A program made the position numbers and the translations under genes. Positions 40,327-49,412 of a DNA stretch of 64,000 bases are shown piece after piece (within the stretch, counting starts at the first letter, position 1; every line of letters begins with the position of its first letter). The notes under the pieces were generated by a model that ran no database searches, was not told the DNA's origin, and saw nothing but the letters and a program-made list of their open reading frames with translations. Source of the stretch: an uncultured Sutterella sp. GTDB taxonomy: Bacteria > Pseudomonadota > Gammaproteobacteria > Burkholderiales > Burkholderiaceae_F. The stretch is from assembly GCA_937943605.1 (NCBI GenBank), contig CALEAW010000087.1:14567-78566 (forward strand). The letters run 5' to 3'.

Positions 40327-40902
40327 ATGAACTTTCGTACTCGTTTATTGCTTCCTTTAATGCCCGCCTTGATGTCGACCGCCCTGATGGCTGCGCCGTC
40401 GGCTGATCCGCGCGTTGAAATCGAAACCAATCTCGGCAACATTGTGGTGCAGTTATCCCCGTCTCGTGCCCCGATCACGGTCAAGAATTTCATCCGTTAT
40501 GTCGAAGAAGGTCACTACAGCAACACGATCTTTCACCGCGTGATTCCTGGCTTCATGATCCAAGGCGGTGGCTTCACGGCCGACATGGTGCAAAAGCCTA
40601 CGCACGATCCTATCCCGCTCGAAGCCCGTGGCGGACTCAAGAACGACAAGTACACGATTGCCATGGCGCGTACAATGTACCCGCACTCGGCGACTAGCCA
40701 GTTCTATATCAACGTCAATGACAATAGCTTCTTGAACGCTGATCAAGCGCAGGACGGTAACGGCTATACGGTCTTTGGCCGTGTCGTTTCGGGCATGGAC
40801 GTGGTTGACCGTATTGCTGAAGTGCCGACAGGTTATCGCGCCGGCATGCAGGACGTCCCTCGCGAAACAGTGACGATTAAATCCGCAAAACTTCTCAAGT
40901 AG
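40327..40902 (+). CDS. ppiA: Periplasmic cyclophilin-type peptidyl-prolyl isomerase
   Basis: 191 aa with signal peptide ([20 protein letters not shown]). Cyclophilin core: [20 protein letters not shown] and [20 protein letters not shown] hold the catalytic Arg and Phe/Gln residues. Exported counterpart of the cytoplasmic PpiB encoded next. Confidence 0.92.
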   Translation: MNFRTRLLLPLMPALMSTALMAAPSADPRVEIETNLGNIVVQLSPSRAPITVKNFIRYVEEGHYSNTIFHRVIPGFMIQGGGFTADMVQKPTHDPIPLEARGGLKNDKYTIAMARTMYPHSATSQFYINVNDNSFLNADQAQDGNGYTVFGRVVSGMDVVDRIAEVPTGYRAGMQDVPRETVTIKSAKLLK

Positions 40903-40930
40903 TCGCACTTGTGCGAAAATAGAGGGATTA

Positions 40931-40953
40931 AGCCGCCCTGCGGGGCGGTTTTT
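40931..40953 (+). terminator. Terminator after ppiA
   Basis: CCGCCC and GGGCGG pair around TGCG, followed by TTTTTC. Confidence 0.85.
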
Positions 40954-40984
40954 CATTGAACTCAATATTACAAAGATACTTAAA

Positions 40985-41476
40985 ATGATTCGTTTTACGA
41001 CAAACAAGGGTGTGATCGACCTCGAACTTGATCATGAACATGCACCGAAGACCTCCGCTAACTTCGAACAGTATGTTCGCGACGGTTTTTATAACGGCAC
41101 GATCTTCCATCGTGTGATCAAGGGCTTCATGATTCAGGGCGGTGGCTTTGAAGTCGGTATGCACCAGAAGGAAACCCGTGAACCGATCGAAAACGAAGCC
41201 GCTAACGGCCTCAAGAACGACAAGTACACGATCGCTATGGCTCGTACGTCCGATCCGCACTCCGCGACCGCTCAGTTCTTCATCAACGTCGTTGACAATG
41301 ACTTCTTGAACCACACCGCTCCGAACCCGCAGGGTTGGGGTTATGCCGTTTTCGGTAAGGTTGTCGCTGGCACCGAAGTTGTGGACGAAATCGCTAAGGT
41401 TCGCACCTCCACGCGCGGCTTCTACGGTGATGTACCTGTCGACGATGTGGTTATCGAAAAGGCTGAAATCATCTAA
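40985..41476 (+). CDS. ppiB: Cytoplasmic cyclophilin-type peptidyl-prolyl isomerase
   Basis: 163 aa, no signal peptide. [20 protein letters not shown] and [20 protein letters not shown] are the cyclophilin active-site stretches, with the W-containing [16 protein letters not shown] typical of bacterial PpiB. Catalyses cis-trans proline isomerisation. Confidence 0.95.
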   Translation: MIRFTTNKGVIDLELDHEHAPKTSANFEQYVRDGFYNGTIFHRVIKGFMIQGGGFEVGMHQKETREPIENEAANGLKNDKYTIAMARTSDPHSATAQFFINVVDNDFLNHTAPNPQGWGYAVFGKVVAGTEVVDEIAKVRTSTRGFYGDVPVDDVVIEKAEII

Positions 41477-41528
41477 TTTTCAGCACTGCCAGTCGCACAA
41501 TTGATTGTGCGACTGACGCCACCTTAAA

Positions 41529-41561
41529 AGGGCGCCAGGCTCGTCGTCCGGCGCCTTTTTT
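41529..41561 (+). terminator. Terminator after ppiB
   Basis: GGCGCC and GGCGCC (self-complementary) pair around AGGCTCGTCGTCC and are followed by TTTTTT. Confidence 0.8.
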
Positions 41562-41588
41562 CATGATTGACCGAGATAGGACACCGTC

Positions 41589-42371
41589 ATGGCTGACTTT
41601 AAGGTACCGGCACTAGCCGGCCTCAAGAGCGTACCGCCGCTCACCAATCCCGTCATTATTTCCGACGTACATCTTGCCGCCAATAAGCCTAAGACCATCA
41701 TGGCGTTCCTGCGCTTCATGAAGAATGTTGCGCCTCGCTTTGCTGAGCTCGTCATTTTGGGCGACCTCTTTGACTATTGGATGGGTGACGATGCAACGCC
41801 TGATGCGGATCCCATCATTGCAGAACTCAAGCTTTACTCGGCGACAGGTCGTCGCATTCTCATCATGCCTGGCACGCACGACATTTTGTTGGGCGAAGCG
41901 TTTGCCAAGGCGTGTGGCGCCGAACTCTTGGCTGACCCCATCGTCATTAACGTGAAGGGCACGAATGTACTCTTTTCTCATGGCGATCAGTGGTGTGTAC
42001 GTCACGCTGCCCTCCAGGCCGAACGTGCCATCACGCACGATCCCATTTGGCAAGAAAACCTCCTTGCTCAGCCCGCTGGTGCACGCGCCTCACGTTTATT
42101 AGAAGCCCGTCAAAAGGCCTACACCGACCATGAGCCCCCTCCCAATCCGCGTGACTTAGACGTTATCGAAAGCGCTGTCGCTGAAAGCGCTCGCGCGGCT
42201 GGTGTGGAACTCGTCATTCACGGTCACACGCATCACCCAGGAGCGCATGTCAATGCCGTGATCGAACGCTGGGTCTTACCCGACTGGGAATTCGACAAAA
42301 CCGAAGCCAGTTGCCGAAGTGGATACATTACCTTTATGGAAGGCGGTCATCCGCAGATTCAACTCATGTAA
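41589..42371 (+). CDS. lpxH: UDP-2,3-diacylglucosamine hydrolase with an altered metal motif
   Basis: 260 aa. IISDVHLAANKPKTIMAFLR (D-x-H), LVILGDLFDYWMGDDA (G-D), VLFSHGDQWCV and VIHGHTHHPG (G-H-T-H) match LpxH, which releases UMP from UDP-2,3-diacylglucosamine in lipid A synthesis at the inner membrane. The usual G-N-[RH]-D motif reads PGTHDILLGE here: the Asn metal ligand is Thr. Slightly longer than E. coli LpxH (240 aa). Function is still likely, but this ligand change should be tested. Confidence 0.85.
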   Translation: MADFKVPALAGLKSVPPLTNPVIISDVHLAANKPKTIMAFLRFMKNVAPRFAELVILGDLFDYWMGDDATPDADPIIAELKLYSATGRRILIMPGTHDILLGEAFAKACGAELLADPIVINVKGTNVLFSHGDQWCVRHAALQAERAITHDPIWQENLLAQPAGARASRLLEARQKAYTDHEPPPNPRDLDVIESAVAESARAAGVELVIHGHTHHPGAHVNAVIERWVLPDWEFDKTEASCRSGYITFMEGGHPQIQLM

Positions 42372-42388
42372 ATACTTTGAGCGCACGC

Positions 42389-42420
42389 AACGCCCGTTGT
42401 TTTTGGCATCGGGCGTTTTG
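42389..42420 (+). terminator. Terminator after lpxH
   Basis: AACGCCCG and CGGGCGTT pair around a 13-base loop, followed by TTG and more T. Confidence 0.75.
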
Positions 42421-42464
42421 TTTTTTGCGGGCCTTTTATCGAAATATTTCGCAAGCCAACCCTA

Positions 42465-42484
42465 ATTCTATTAATATTTAGAAT
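42465..42484. promoter_or_regulatory. AT-rich palindrome before the ArsR-rhodanese gene
   Basis: ATTCTA and TAGAAT flank TTAATATT. Spacing and composition fit an ArsR-family operator for self-control of the gene that starts 50 bases later. Confidence 0.5.
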
Positions 42485-42534
42485 ATTCATTTTTGGTGCT
42501 ACGGCACCGCACACGGATTCCCTCGGAGCGCCCC

Positions 42535-43197
42535 TTGCGAAACATCGAAAACAAGCACAAGCTTTATAGAGAAGTCGGTCTCATTGGCAAGGCTCTTGGT
42601 CATGAGGTACGCCTTGAGCTCATCGAATTAATTGCCCAGTGCCCACAAAGCGTTGAGCAGCTCACCGAAATCCTCCATGAAGACTACAAGAGCATCAGTG
42701 CCCATTTACGCGTCCTCTTTCGTGCGGGATTGGTTCGTTGCACCCGCGACGGTCGCTACCAACGCTATCAGCTGACAAGCCCCAAGGTTGCTGCCCTAGC
42801 CGTGATGCTACGCGAAACCGCTGAACAAAGTATGAGTACGCTCTCTGAGCTTGAGAGCGAAATCGGTGTGACGAAGTATGCCATGGAAGTCGAAGACGCC
42901 GTACGTTGGGCTTCACAGGGCAAGATCATTTTGATTGACGTTCGTCCCGAAAAAGAGTTCAACGCAGGTCACTTGCCGCACGCCATCAATATTCCACTTA
43001 ACACCATCAACGAACGCATTGATGAATTACCTGATTCCGTGACCTTGGTTGCCTATTGCCGTGGTCCCTATTGCTTCCTTGCGCAAGAAGCGGCGCGCAT
43101 CTTTTCCAAACATCATCGACGTTTGAGAATCTTGAATGAAGGCGTCATGGAGTGGATGAGCCACGGCGAGCTTTTAGAAGAAACGAAAGACGCATAA
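42535..43197 (+). CDS. ArsR-family repressor fused to a rhodanese domain
   Basis: 220 aa. Residues ~10-85 form an ArsR winged helix (LIGKALGHEVRLELIELIAQ, SISAHLRVLFRAGLVRCTRD). Residues ~115-215 form a rhodanese with active-site Cys in AYCRGPYCFLAQEA, giving the loop CRGPYC. Such fusions usually sense reactive sulfur or metals and control sulfur oxidation genes. I favour a TTG start at 42535 with CGGAG upstream; a GTG 13 codons earlier is possible. Its regulon is not visible in this window. Confidence 0.85.
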   Translation: MRNIENKHKLYREVGLIGKALGHEVRLELIELIAQCPQSVEQLTEILHEDYKSISAHLRVLFRAGLVRCTRDGRYQRYQLTSPKVAALAVMLRETAEQSMSTLSELESEIGVTKYAMEVEDAVRWASQGKIILIDVRPEKEFNAGHLPHAINIPLNTINERIDELPDSVTLVAYCRGPYCFLAQEAARIFSKHHRRLRILNEGVMEWMSHGELLEETKDA

Positions 43198-43222
43198 AGC
43201 CGGGCTTCTTGCCAATCCACAC

Positions 43223-43267
43223 AAAAAATGCGACCTCTCCTTTGTTGGATGAGCGTCGCATTTTTTT
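43223..43267. terminator. Bidirectional terminator
   Basis: AAAAAATGCGAC pairs with GTCGCATTTTTTT around a 20-base loop, between converging genes. Confidence 0.85.
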
Positions 43268-43287
43268 ATCGTCGACGATGGATCGCC

Positions 43288-43674
43288 TTAGGCTTTTTTA
43301 GAGAGTTTTAAACCACTCAAAGCGGCAAAAAGCGAAATGACCAAACCCCAAATCATGATGACGGGCGCGGTTGTCGTGGCGCAGCTTGCGTCCACCGCGT
43401 CACAAGGCCCAATCACAAAACCCGCCGTCAAGGTAATCACAATACCAAGAAGCAGATTCATAAGTTGAACACCTGCCGCAATGCCCGCAGAGGCAAACTG
43501 AAGAATCACGCCAGAAATCGCGACCATAAAGCCTAAGACAGCACTCATGCGAACCAGATAAAAGCAAGCCGTTGGCAATTCGAGTTTATGCCATGGCAAA
43601 AAGTACATGCTCGCAACAGCCAGGCCGCAACCTAAAAGCATCATCAAAAAGCCAGAAAAGAAAGCAGGACGCAT
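43288..43674 (-). CDS. DUF4418-family membrane protein
   Basis: 128 aa with four membrane helices (FFSGFLMMLLGCGLAVASMY, CFYLVRMSAVLGFMVAISGV, AAGVQLMNLLLGIVITLTAG, APVIMIWGLVISLFAALSGL) and a conserved GPCDAVDASCATTTAP Cys element. Proteins with this layout are DUF4418, found in gut anaerobes beside ABC transport genes; no biochemical role is known. Confidence 0.8.
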   Translation of the reverse strand: MRPAFFSGFLMMLLGCGLAVASMYFLPWHKLELPTACFYLVRMSAVLGFMVAISGVILQFASAGIAAGVQLMNLLLGIVITLTAGFVIGPCDAVDASCATTTAPVIMIWGLVISLFAALSGLKLSKKA

Positions 43675-43720
43675 GGCGTCGATCCTTAAAAAACAAAAAA
43701 GGCCTACAACGATAGCAGAA

Positions 43721-43754
43721 AAAAGCCACGGCTAACGAGGTGTTAACCATGGCT
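43721..43754 (-). terminator. Terminator after the kinase gene
   Basis: Minus strand AGCCATGGTTAAC pairs with GTTAGCCGTGGCT (one mismatch) around ACCTC, followed by TTTTTTC. Confidence 0.8.
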
Positions 43755-43769
43755 TTCGTCTTTTTTAGC

Positions 43770-45977
43770 TTAATGGTTCGGAAGCGTTGGACGCTTACGG
43801 CGCATTTTGCCGTCTTGCATCAGGCTCACCGCATCATTAAAGGCCCCTGAATGCACGGTCTTCGGGATGTCGTTGGATGCTTTTGCCGTTTCGACTGAGA
43901 GATCCTCATCATCGTCTTCAATGACTTGACGTGCCACGTGACCATTGCCACCCGACTCATAGATACTCACAGTTTCGGGTCCAAGTTCAGCCGACACCAC
44001 TTGACCATTCATTTGCGCTGGTATCGTCATAGTAAACTTCACCCCGCGTGCGCCGTTACGTGCCACCGTGATGTTACCTGCGTGACGCTCAGCAATATTA
44101 GCGACAATACTCAAGCCTAAACCCATACCAGCTGCCCCTTTACTCGTCTGCAACGGCTTAAAGAAGCGAGAGAGCTGTTCGTCTGACAAGTAGGGGCCAT
44201 TATCTGCCACGGTCAAAATCCAACGCGTATCGCCATCGGGAATCAAACAGACTTCGATTTTGGGATCCTTGACACCCGAGATCGCATCGGCGGCGTTCTT
44301 CAAAAGATTCAAAATCACCAACTCAATTTCCCAACTGTCGACTTCGGCCATGCTATGAGAATGCATACGCACAATGAGTTCAGCGTCCGTCGTACGAGAG
44401 CGTCTAAAGGTCTGAATCGCGTTTTCGATGATGATCGACAAGTCGTCTACCTTGCGTGGCGGATAGTCGTGCTTAGCATAAGAACGAACACGCTCCACGA
44501 TCTTGCTCGCGCGTTCGGCTTGAATGACCATTTCTTTGAGGGCTTGTTCGAGCTTTTCTTTTTCGACATCACCGCGAGAGAGTCGACGCAAAAGCCCATT
44601 GCCGTAATTCGTAATGGCGCCCAAAGGCTGCTTCAATTCATGCGCAATAATCGTGGACATCTGTCCTACGATCCCCGTGCGTTCAAGGTTCGAAATATGC
44701 TGACGCGATTGGGCGGCTTCAGCTTCGATACGATCGCGTTCACGTAAAGCAGCACGCAAGTCTTTGGTACGACGACGCACCAAAATCGAGAGTGTGGTCG
44801 TATAGCTCAAAATCAAGAAGGCCATCAAAAGGAGGAGCGCAATGACTTCGCCATGCTCACGCATAAAGCGTTGGAAGCTCCAACTTGCCAAATCTTGGTA
44901 TGGACCAATCTTGAGCGTATAAAAGAGGTCATAGACCGAACGGTTGGTGACCGGGAGCGCCCATTCGGCGCCGTACTTTAAACCAGACATGCCAAGAAGT
45001 ACCGCGGTCATGGCCTTCTTTAAGGTTGGATCGATGCCTGACACTGCCCCAAAGACGCGCCCCGGATAGACCTCGGTTGAGTGCGCACAGGCTAAGCCAT
45101 CGTTAGCCTTAGGACGCATGATCTCGAAGTCCGAAAGATTAATGTCGCCCGCACGTTCCATGGCTTCGAGTTCGCAAGCAGGTAACACACCAATGACCGT
45201 AGGATCTGCCTTCACGGCTTCTGTGACGCGCGTCGGGATGCGTCCCAAAAATTCGGTACGATCCAAAAGACTGTCGTAATTCATCTTTTGAGGACGAACA
45301 ATTTCGCCCGCTGCGGCTAACCACCCACCCAAGGTTTCGGGCTCCATCGCCACCAAGTCATGGTCTGCGATCCCGACAAAGCTGTCACCCGCCTTAGGGC
45401 GGTCCTCAAGGTGCTTGCGGAAAATCACCGAGGCCGTCACCGACGAAGGATTTTCGCTTTGACTCGGCCACAAAGTCGCGAGCTGTTCAACCCCACCCAT
45501 CGATTGCTCTAAAGCAAAAAAGGCTGCCCCAGATACAAAGAAGTCCACTTGCCCCGTACGAACCGCCGTCGACAAGTCGCGGTGACTCAAGTAATAGACA
45601 CTCACATTGGCCGACCCAAAAATACGGCGCAAGTATTCTTTAGTGGCCGTCACCATTTCGGCATCATGTTCGAGCCCGACGTGTTCTTCAATCGCAATAC
45701 GCATAGGGCGCTGAAAGCTGAGTTGCCCCACGATCGCCGGACGCTCGATTTCAGCTTTATTGACCTGATCAACCGAAGCGCCATCACGACTCAAAATAGG
45801 ATCACGACCCCGTTTTAATGGATCAATGACCGCACGGACGTCTCCTGAAGGCGTCCCGGTTTGAGAGCCAATCCCTAAATAGGATGACGAATGAACGGGC
45901 GTCAGCAGCCCCAAAAATAAACTGGTCCCGAGGAGTACGCTTGAGACGCGTGCAATGAAAGCCGAAGAGAAAGGCAT
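43770..45977 (-). CDS. TtrS-like histidine kinase with PhnD-type sensor domain
   Basis: 735 aa. Signal peptide (FIARVSSVLLGTSLFLGLLT), then a PhnD-type periplasmic binding domain (~residues 95-340: FVSGAAFFALEQSMGGVEQL, VIGVLPACELEAMERAGD), a membrane helix VIALLLLMAFLILSYTTTLS, HisKA with phospho-accepting His in IIAHELKQPLGAITNYG, and ATPase boxes NLLKNAADAI, VADNGPYLSD and GAAGMGLGLSIV. Layout matches TtrS, sensor of tetrathionate or thiosulfate. No response regulator lies next to it. Start at 45977 is preferred as it gives the signal peptide. Confidence 0.85.
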   Translation of the reverse strand: MPFSSAFIARVSSVLLGTSLFLGLLTPVHSSSYLGIGSQTGTPSGDVRAVIDPLKRGRDPILSRDGASVDQVNKAEIERPAIVGQLSFQRPMRIAIEEHVGLEHDAEMVTATKEYLRRIFGSANVSVYYLSHRDLSTAVRTGQVDFFVSGAAFFALEQSMGGVEQLATLWPSQSENPSSVTASVIFRKHLEDRPKAGDSFVGIADHDLVAMEPETLGGWLAAAGEIVRPQKMNYDSLLDRTEFLGRIPTRVTEAVKADPTVIGVLPACELEAMERAGDINLSDFEIMRPKANDGLACAHSTEVYPGRVFGAVSGIDPTLKKAMTAVLLGMSGLKYGAEWALPVTNRSVYDLFYTLKIGPYQDLASWSFQRFMREHGEVIALLLLMAFLILSYTTTLSILVRRRTKDLRAALRERDRIEAEAAQSRQHISNLERTGIVGQMSTIIAHELKQPLGAITNYGNGLLRRLSRGDVEKEKLEQALKEMVIQAERASKIVERVRSYAKHDYPPRKVDDLSIIIENAIQTFRRSRTTDAELIVRMHSHSMAEVDSWEIELVILNLLKNAADAISGVKDPKIEVCLIPDGDTRWILTVADNGPYLSDEQLSRFFKPLQTSKGAAGMGLGLSIVANIAERHAGNITVARNGARGVKFTMTIPAQMNGQVVSAELGPETVSIYESGGNGHVARQVIEDDDEDLSVETAKASNDIPKTVHSGAFNDAVSLMQDGKMRRKRPTLPNH

Positions 45978-46036
45978 ACGTGTGGCAAAATGGTCGCAAT
46001 CGATAGAACTATTCATTTTGCCACTATTTGTCTGTC

Positions 46037-47548
46037 ATGTCTGATTTTGCCTCGGCCTCTGCACTCAAAGACGTCAAACTTCGTTATGACACGGTGCTCA
46101 CCCGCGTCTTACCTGCCGATCTAGCTGTCCCCCTCAAAGCCTTTGGCATTGAAACCGCTGAAGACCTCTATGAGTGTGCGGCTAATGCGGGCGCGGGTTG
46201 GTTTCGACCGATCACAGGGATCGACGCTGAGCGCGCCACGGCCTTAATGCACTGGCTTGCGCGTTGCGGTGACGACGTGGGGGAAGTGACGGACCGATTC
46301 TTTTTGCCTGGCACGACGCTCGATCCACAAGCCATGTCGGTGGCGACGCAAGCCTCTGAAGACGGCATTGTGCCTATTGAGCGCCTTGAAGTCCCCGAAA
46401 AGCTTTCGGGTGCCGATGGGCTTAACCGTGCCCCAACCATGGCCTGCGCCTTAGACGCCAACGATGACCTTGCAGCCATTCGTGTGTGGTTGGCAGCACG
46501 CGCCTCAAACCCCAATACGTTAGCGAGTTACCGTAAAGAAGCGGAGCGCTTTTTGTTGTGGTGTTTGAGAGAACGTCAAACGGCGCTCTCAAGCATTCGC
46601 GCGGGGGACGCTGCGCTTTATTTACGTTGGCTCGAAGGGTTAGGTCGTACCGACGAAAAAGCCTGGGCTACCGCCTGGCGACTCCCTCAAAGCCGCTGGA
46701 TTGGTCCAAAAAACATGCCACGCCACTCGCCCGCTTGGCGTCCCTTTAATGGTCCTCTTCAAAGTACGAGCCGCCGTAATGCTGTGGTGGTTGTGCGTCA
46801 ACTCTTTAACTTTCTCAAAAATACGGGCTATCTGATATTCAGTCCCTTTGATCAAGTGAGCCCTAAGGTGCCGTTATTAAAGGGCGAAGGCGCCCCACAA
46901 GCCTTTGCCGACCGATCACTCACTGATGAGCAGTGGCAAGAAGTCGTAAACCACTTGGGTAATCTTCCTGAAGGTTGGCCTCGTGAACGTATGAAACTCA
47001 TCTTGATGATGGGGCGTAGCCTCGGGATGCGTGCTTCCGAAATGCTCGACGCGCGTGCGAGTTGGATCGTGACACGCCGCGTTGGCTTCAAGATGCGTGC
47101 CGCGATCGAAATCGTAGGTAAAGGCGCTAAAGTAAGACGCTTACCCTTAAATGACGAACAGCAAACCATCATTAATGAAGCGCTACGTTCGCGTGGAATT
47201 GCCGGTATCGGTGGCGCGCTCCCCGAGACCCCTTTATTGGTGAATCTAGGCCGGGGACAACACGCAGGCGGCGCCATGTCGCGTAGTGGCCTTTATGTGG
47301 TACTCACGCGCTTTTTTGAAGAAGCTGCGCACGAAATAGCCAATACGCGCCCCATGGATGCGGCTAAACTTCGCGCCTCGTCCACACACTGGTTACGTCA
47401 TACGTTTGCTGTGAACGCGCTCTCCGAAATGAGCGTCAACGTCGTGCAAGCAGCGATGGGGCATGCGTCAGTCGCAACCACCGGGCATTACCTCTCGCCT
47501 GAAGAAGAAGCGATGAGCGAAGCCATGTCCAAGATGAAAGCGCTTTAG
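46037..47548 (+). CDS. Chromosomal tyrosine recombinase with DUF3701-like N-terminus
   Basis: 503 aa; ATG at 46037. Residues ~1-110 contain the DUF3701-type segment (TAEDLYECAANAGAGWFRPI TGID-like, read as ECAANAGAGWFRPI), then a SAM-like core-binding domain (ASYRKEAERFLLWCLRERQT) and the catalytic domain with GRSLGMRASEMLDA, GKGAKVRRLPL, THWLRHTFAVNAL and MGHASVATTGHYL (R, K, H-x-x-R, H, Y). Family members occur singly in Burkholderiales chromosomes and differ from XerC/XerD. Divergent from the kinase gene, ~60 bases apart. Confidence 0.85.
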   Translation: MSDFASASALKDVKLRYDTVLTRVLPADLAVPLKAFGIETAEDLYECAANAGAGWFRPITGIDAERATALMHWLARCGDDVGEVTDRFFLPGTTLDPQAMSVATQASEDGIVPIERLEVPEKLSGADGLNRAPTMACALDANDDLAAIRVWLAARASNPNTLASYRKEAERFLLWCLRERQTALSSIRAGDAALYLRWLEGLGRTDEKAWATAWRLPQSRWIGPKNMPRHSPAWRPFNGPLQSTSRRNAVVVVRQLFNFLKNTGYLIFSPFDQVSPKVPLLKGEGAPQAFADRSLTDEQWQEVVNHLGNLPEGWPRERMKLILMMGRSLGMRASEMLDARASWIVTRRVGFKMRAAIEIVGKGAKVRRLPLNDEQQTIINEALRSRGIAGIGGALPETPLLVNLGRGQHAGGAMSRSGLYVVLTRFFEEAAHEIANTRPMDAAKLRASSTHWLRHTFAVNALSEMSVNVVQAAMGHASVATTGHYLSPEEEAMSEAMSKMKAL

Positions 47549-47570
47549 ACCTAACAAAGCACACTATTTA

Positions 47571-47605
47571 AAAACGGCGCCCTCTCTCAAAGAAGACGCC
47601 GTTTC
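47571..47605. terminator. Bidirectional terminator
   Basis: AAACGGCG and CGCCGTTT pair around a loop of CCTCTCTCAAAGAAGA, between converging genes. Confidence 0.75.
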
Positions 47606-47634
47606 GATTGGGATTTACTGCGATATGGACGTCC

Positions 47635-48678
47635 TTAGAGCGGCGCCCCTAAGGCCTTAGCATAAACCAAAAGCACCCCTTCCCACACTTGGCGTGCCGA
47701 GAGAGGGTGCTCAGCCGAGCGGCGCATTTCGGCCACAGCTGCGTTTAAAGACAACAAGTTTTTCATGCTCGCGCCATTGGCGATCGCTGTCATCACTTCG
47801 CCTTCATGAATAAAGAAGTGAGGCGTACTACCCGATTTGACGCGCAAAAGGTCGTAACACCAACGGCTCAAATAAAGCGCCACAGCCGGCACCGTCATAT
47901 CGGCCGAATAGCTACGAATGATGTTGTCTGGCGTTAAGCTTGGGCCTTTAGCTAAGAGGTCATGCAAGGTCTTTTGTGCCTTGGTGGTGAGCGTATAGCC
48001 CGTGGTGTCTTTGAGCGCCAAGATGGGGGCGCCCCCAGCCATCGCAAGTGCTTCTTCAGGGGCTTTAGGCGAACGCTTTTGGGCTTTGAGCCACTGCAAG
48101 GCTTCATCACGGTTTGGCACACCCACACGCAACAAACGAGAGCGAGAACGAATGGTCGGAAGCACCGCATCAATGTCGTCAGCCGCCAATAAAAAGACCA
48201 TGCCTTCGGGCGGCTCTTCCATGGACTTCAAAAGCGAGGCCGCGGCTTCGGCACGCACCATGTCAGCTGGGTACACCAAGACGACTCGCTTACCGCCACG
48301 ATGTGGCGCCATATTGAAAAAGTCCGAGAGCGCTCTAAACTGATGAATACGCACTTCACGCGAAAGCTTCTTTGAACTCGACGACACCTCTGGCGGCGTA
48401 TAAGGAAGGTCTAAAGCATTGGCCAAAAATTCCGAGACAACAATACGACAGTCCGGATGGGTATTGGCGTGCAACATGCGGCAACCCTGACATTGACCAC
48501 AGGCACTACCGTCCATATTGGGCGACTCACAAAGGAGGCGTTCAGCAAACCAACGGGCGAGCTCATAAGTGCCTACACCGGCCATGCCGTGAATCAAAAT
48601 GGCGTTAGGCAAATGGTCTTGCATGGCATCAAGACGACTGGCCGCTTCTTCAAGCCATGGATAAGGCGTCAGAGCCAT
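47635..48678 (-). CDS. holB: DNA polymerase III delta-prime subunit
   Basis: 347 aa. Zinc motif CGQCQGCRMLHANTHPDC, an AAA+ core (ILIHGMAGVGTYELARWFAE with GMAGVGT in place of a Walker A), MAREA-like MVRAEAAASLLKSMEEPPEG and RSRSRLLRVGVPN (sensor 1/arginine part). It loads the beta clamp at replication forks. Overlaps the tmk stop by 10 bases, a common pairing. Confidence 0.92.
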   Translation of the reverse strand: MALTPYPWLEEAASRLDAMQDHLPNAILIHGMAGVGTYELARWFAERLLCESPNMDGSACGQCQGCRMLHANTHPDCRIVVSEFLANALDLPYTPPEVSSSSKKLSREVRIHQFRALSDFFNMAPHRGGKRVVLVYPADMVRAEAAASLLKSMEEPPEGMVFLLAADDIDAVLPTIRSRSRLLRVGVPNRDEALQWLKAQKRSPKAPEEALAMAGGAPILALKDTTGYTLTTKAQKTLHDLLAKGPSLTPDNIIRSYSADMTVPAVALYLSRWCYDLLRVKSGSTPHFFIHEGEVMTAIANGASMKNLLSLNAAVAEMRRSAEHPLSARQVWEGVLLVYAKALGAPL

Positions 48679-49283
48679 GGTTTAAATTCCTTTTCGAGTT
48701 GCGCCTGAATCACGTCTGGTGTGTCTTCGGCATTGACCATCAAAAAGCGCTTCGGGTCTCGTTGGGCGCGATCAAGATAGGCCTCACGCACACGCGTAAA
48801 AAAGACTTGGCTTTCGCGCTCAAATCGGTCACCTTCGCCCGCGCGCAACGTGCGACGCTGGGCAGCTACTGCCGGATCCAAATCAAAAAGCACCGTCACA
48901 TCGGGCTGAAAGCCGTCCAAGGTCCAAGCTTCTAACGCTTCAACCTCCGCGCCTGACATTCCCTTGCCACCCGTCTGATAGGCATAGGTCGCATCCGTAA
49001 AGCGGTCAGAGAGCACCCAAGCGCCACGCGCTAAAGCAGGCTGAATCACTTGCGCGACATGCTCGTAGCGCGCAGCAAAAAAGAGAAGCGTTTCGGTGCG
49101 AGGCGTCATTTCATCGCCCAACAATAGTCCGCGAATTTTTTCGCCCAAGGGCGTCCCGCCCGGCTCACGTGTACGCACTACTTCAATGCCTGCTGATTCA
49201 ATCAAACGTTGAAGGGCGTCAATCTGCGTGGTTTTACCTGCGCCATCAATCCCTTCAAACGTAATAAAACGCCCTCTTGCCAT
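48669..49283 (-). CDS. tmk: Thymidylate kinase
   Basis: 204 aa. FITFEGIDGAGKTTQIDALQ is the P-loop; VVRTREPGGTPLGEKIRGLL (D/E-R-E-P motif) and RGAWVLSDRFTDATYAYQTG identify thymidylate kinase, making dTDP from dTMP. Start at 49283 is set by homology; the longer frame overlaps the divergent mltG leader. Confidence 0.95.
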   Translation of the reverse strand: MARGRFITFEGIDGAGKTTQIDALQRLIESAGIEVVRTREPGGTPLGEKIRGLLLGDEMTPRTETLLFFAARYEHVAQVIQPALARGAWVLSDRFTDATYAYQTGGKGMSGAEVEALEAWTLDGFQPDVTVLFDLDPAVAAQRRTLRAGEGDRFERESQVFFTRVREAYLDRAQRDPKRFLMVNAEDTPDVIQAQLEKEFKPWL

Positions 49284-49412
49284 GAAGCTAACCTTTGTGA
49301 CCAAAAATAATGATGAGTAGCATTGTACTGAGAATACTTCGGAAGAGCGAAACACTTGATCCATGTACAATGATTGAATTCGAATTTTACGGCGACCGAT
49401 CAACGCGCTGAT

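Noticed and set aside
40327..41476. Tandem duplication of a single cyclophilin gene
   Set aside because: The two proteins differ in export signal and length and match the usual ppiA/ppiB division, so a recent duplication is not indicated.
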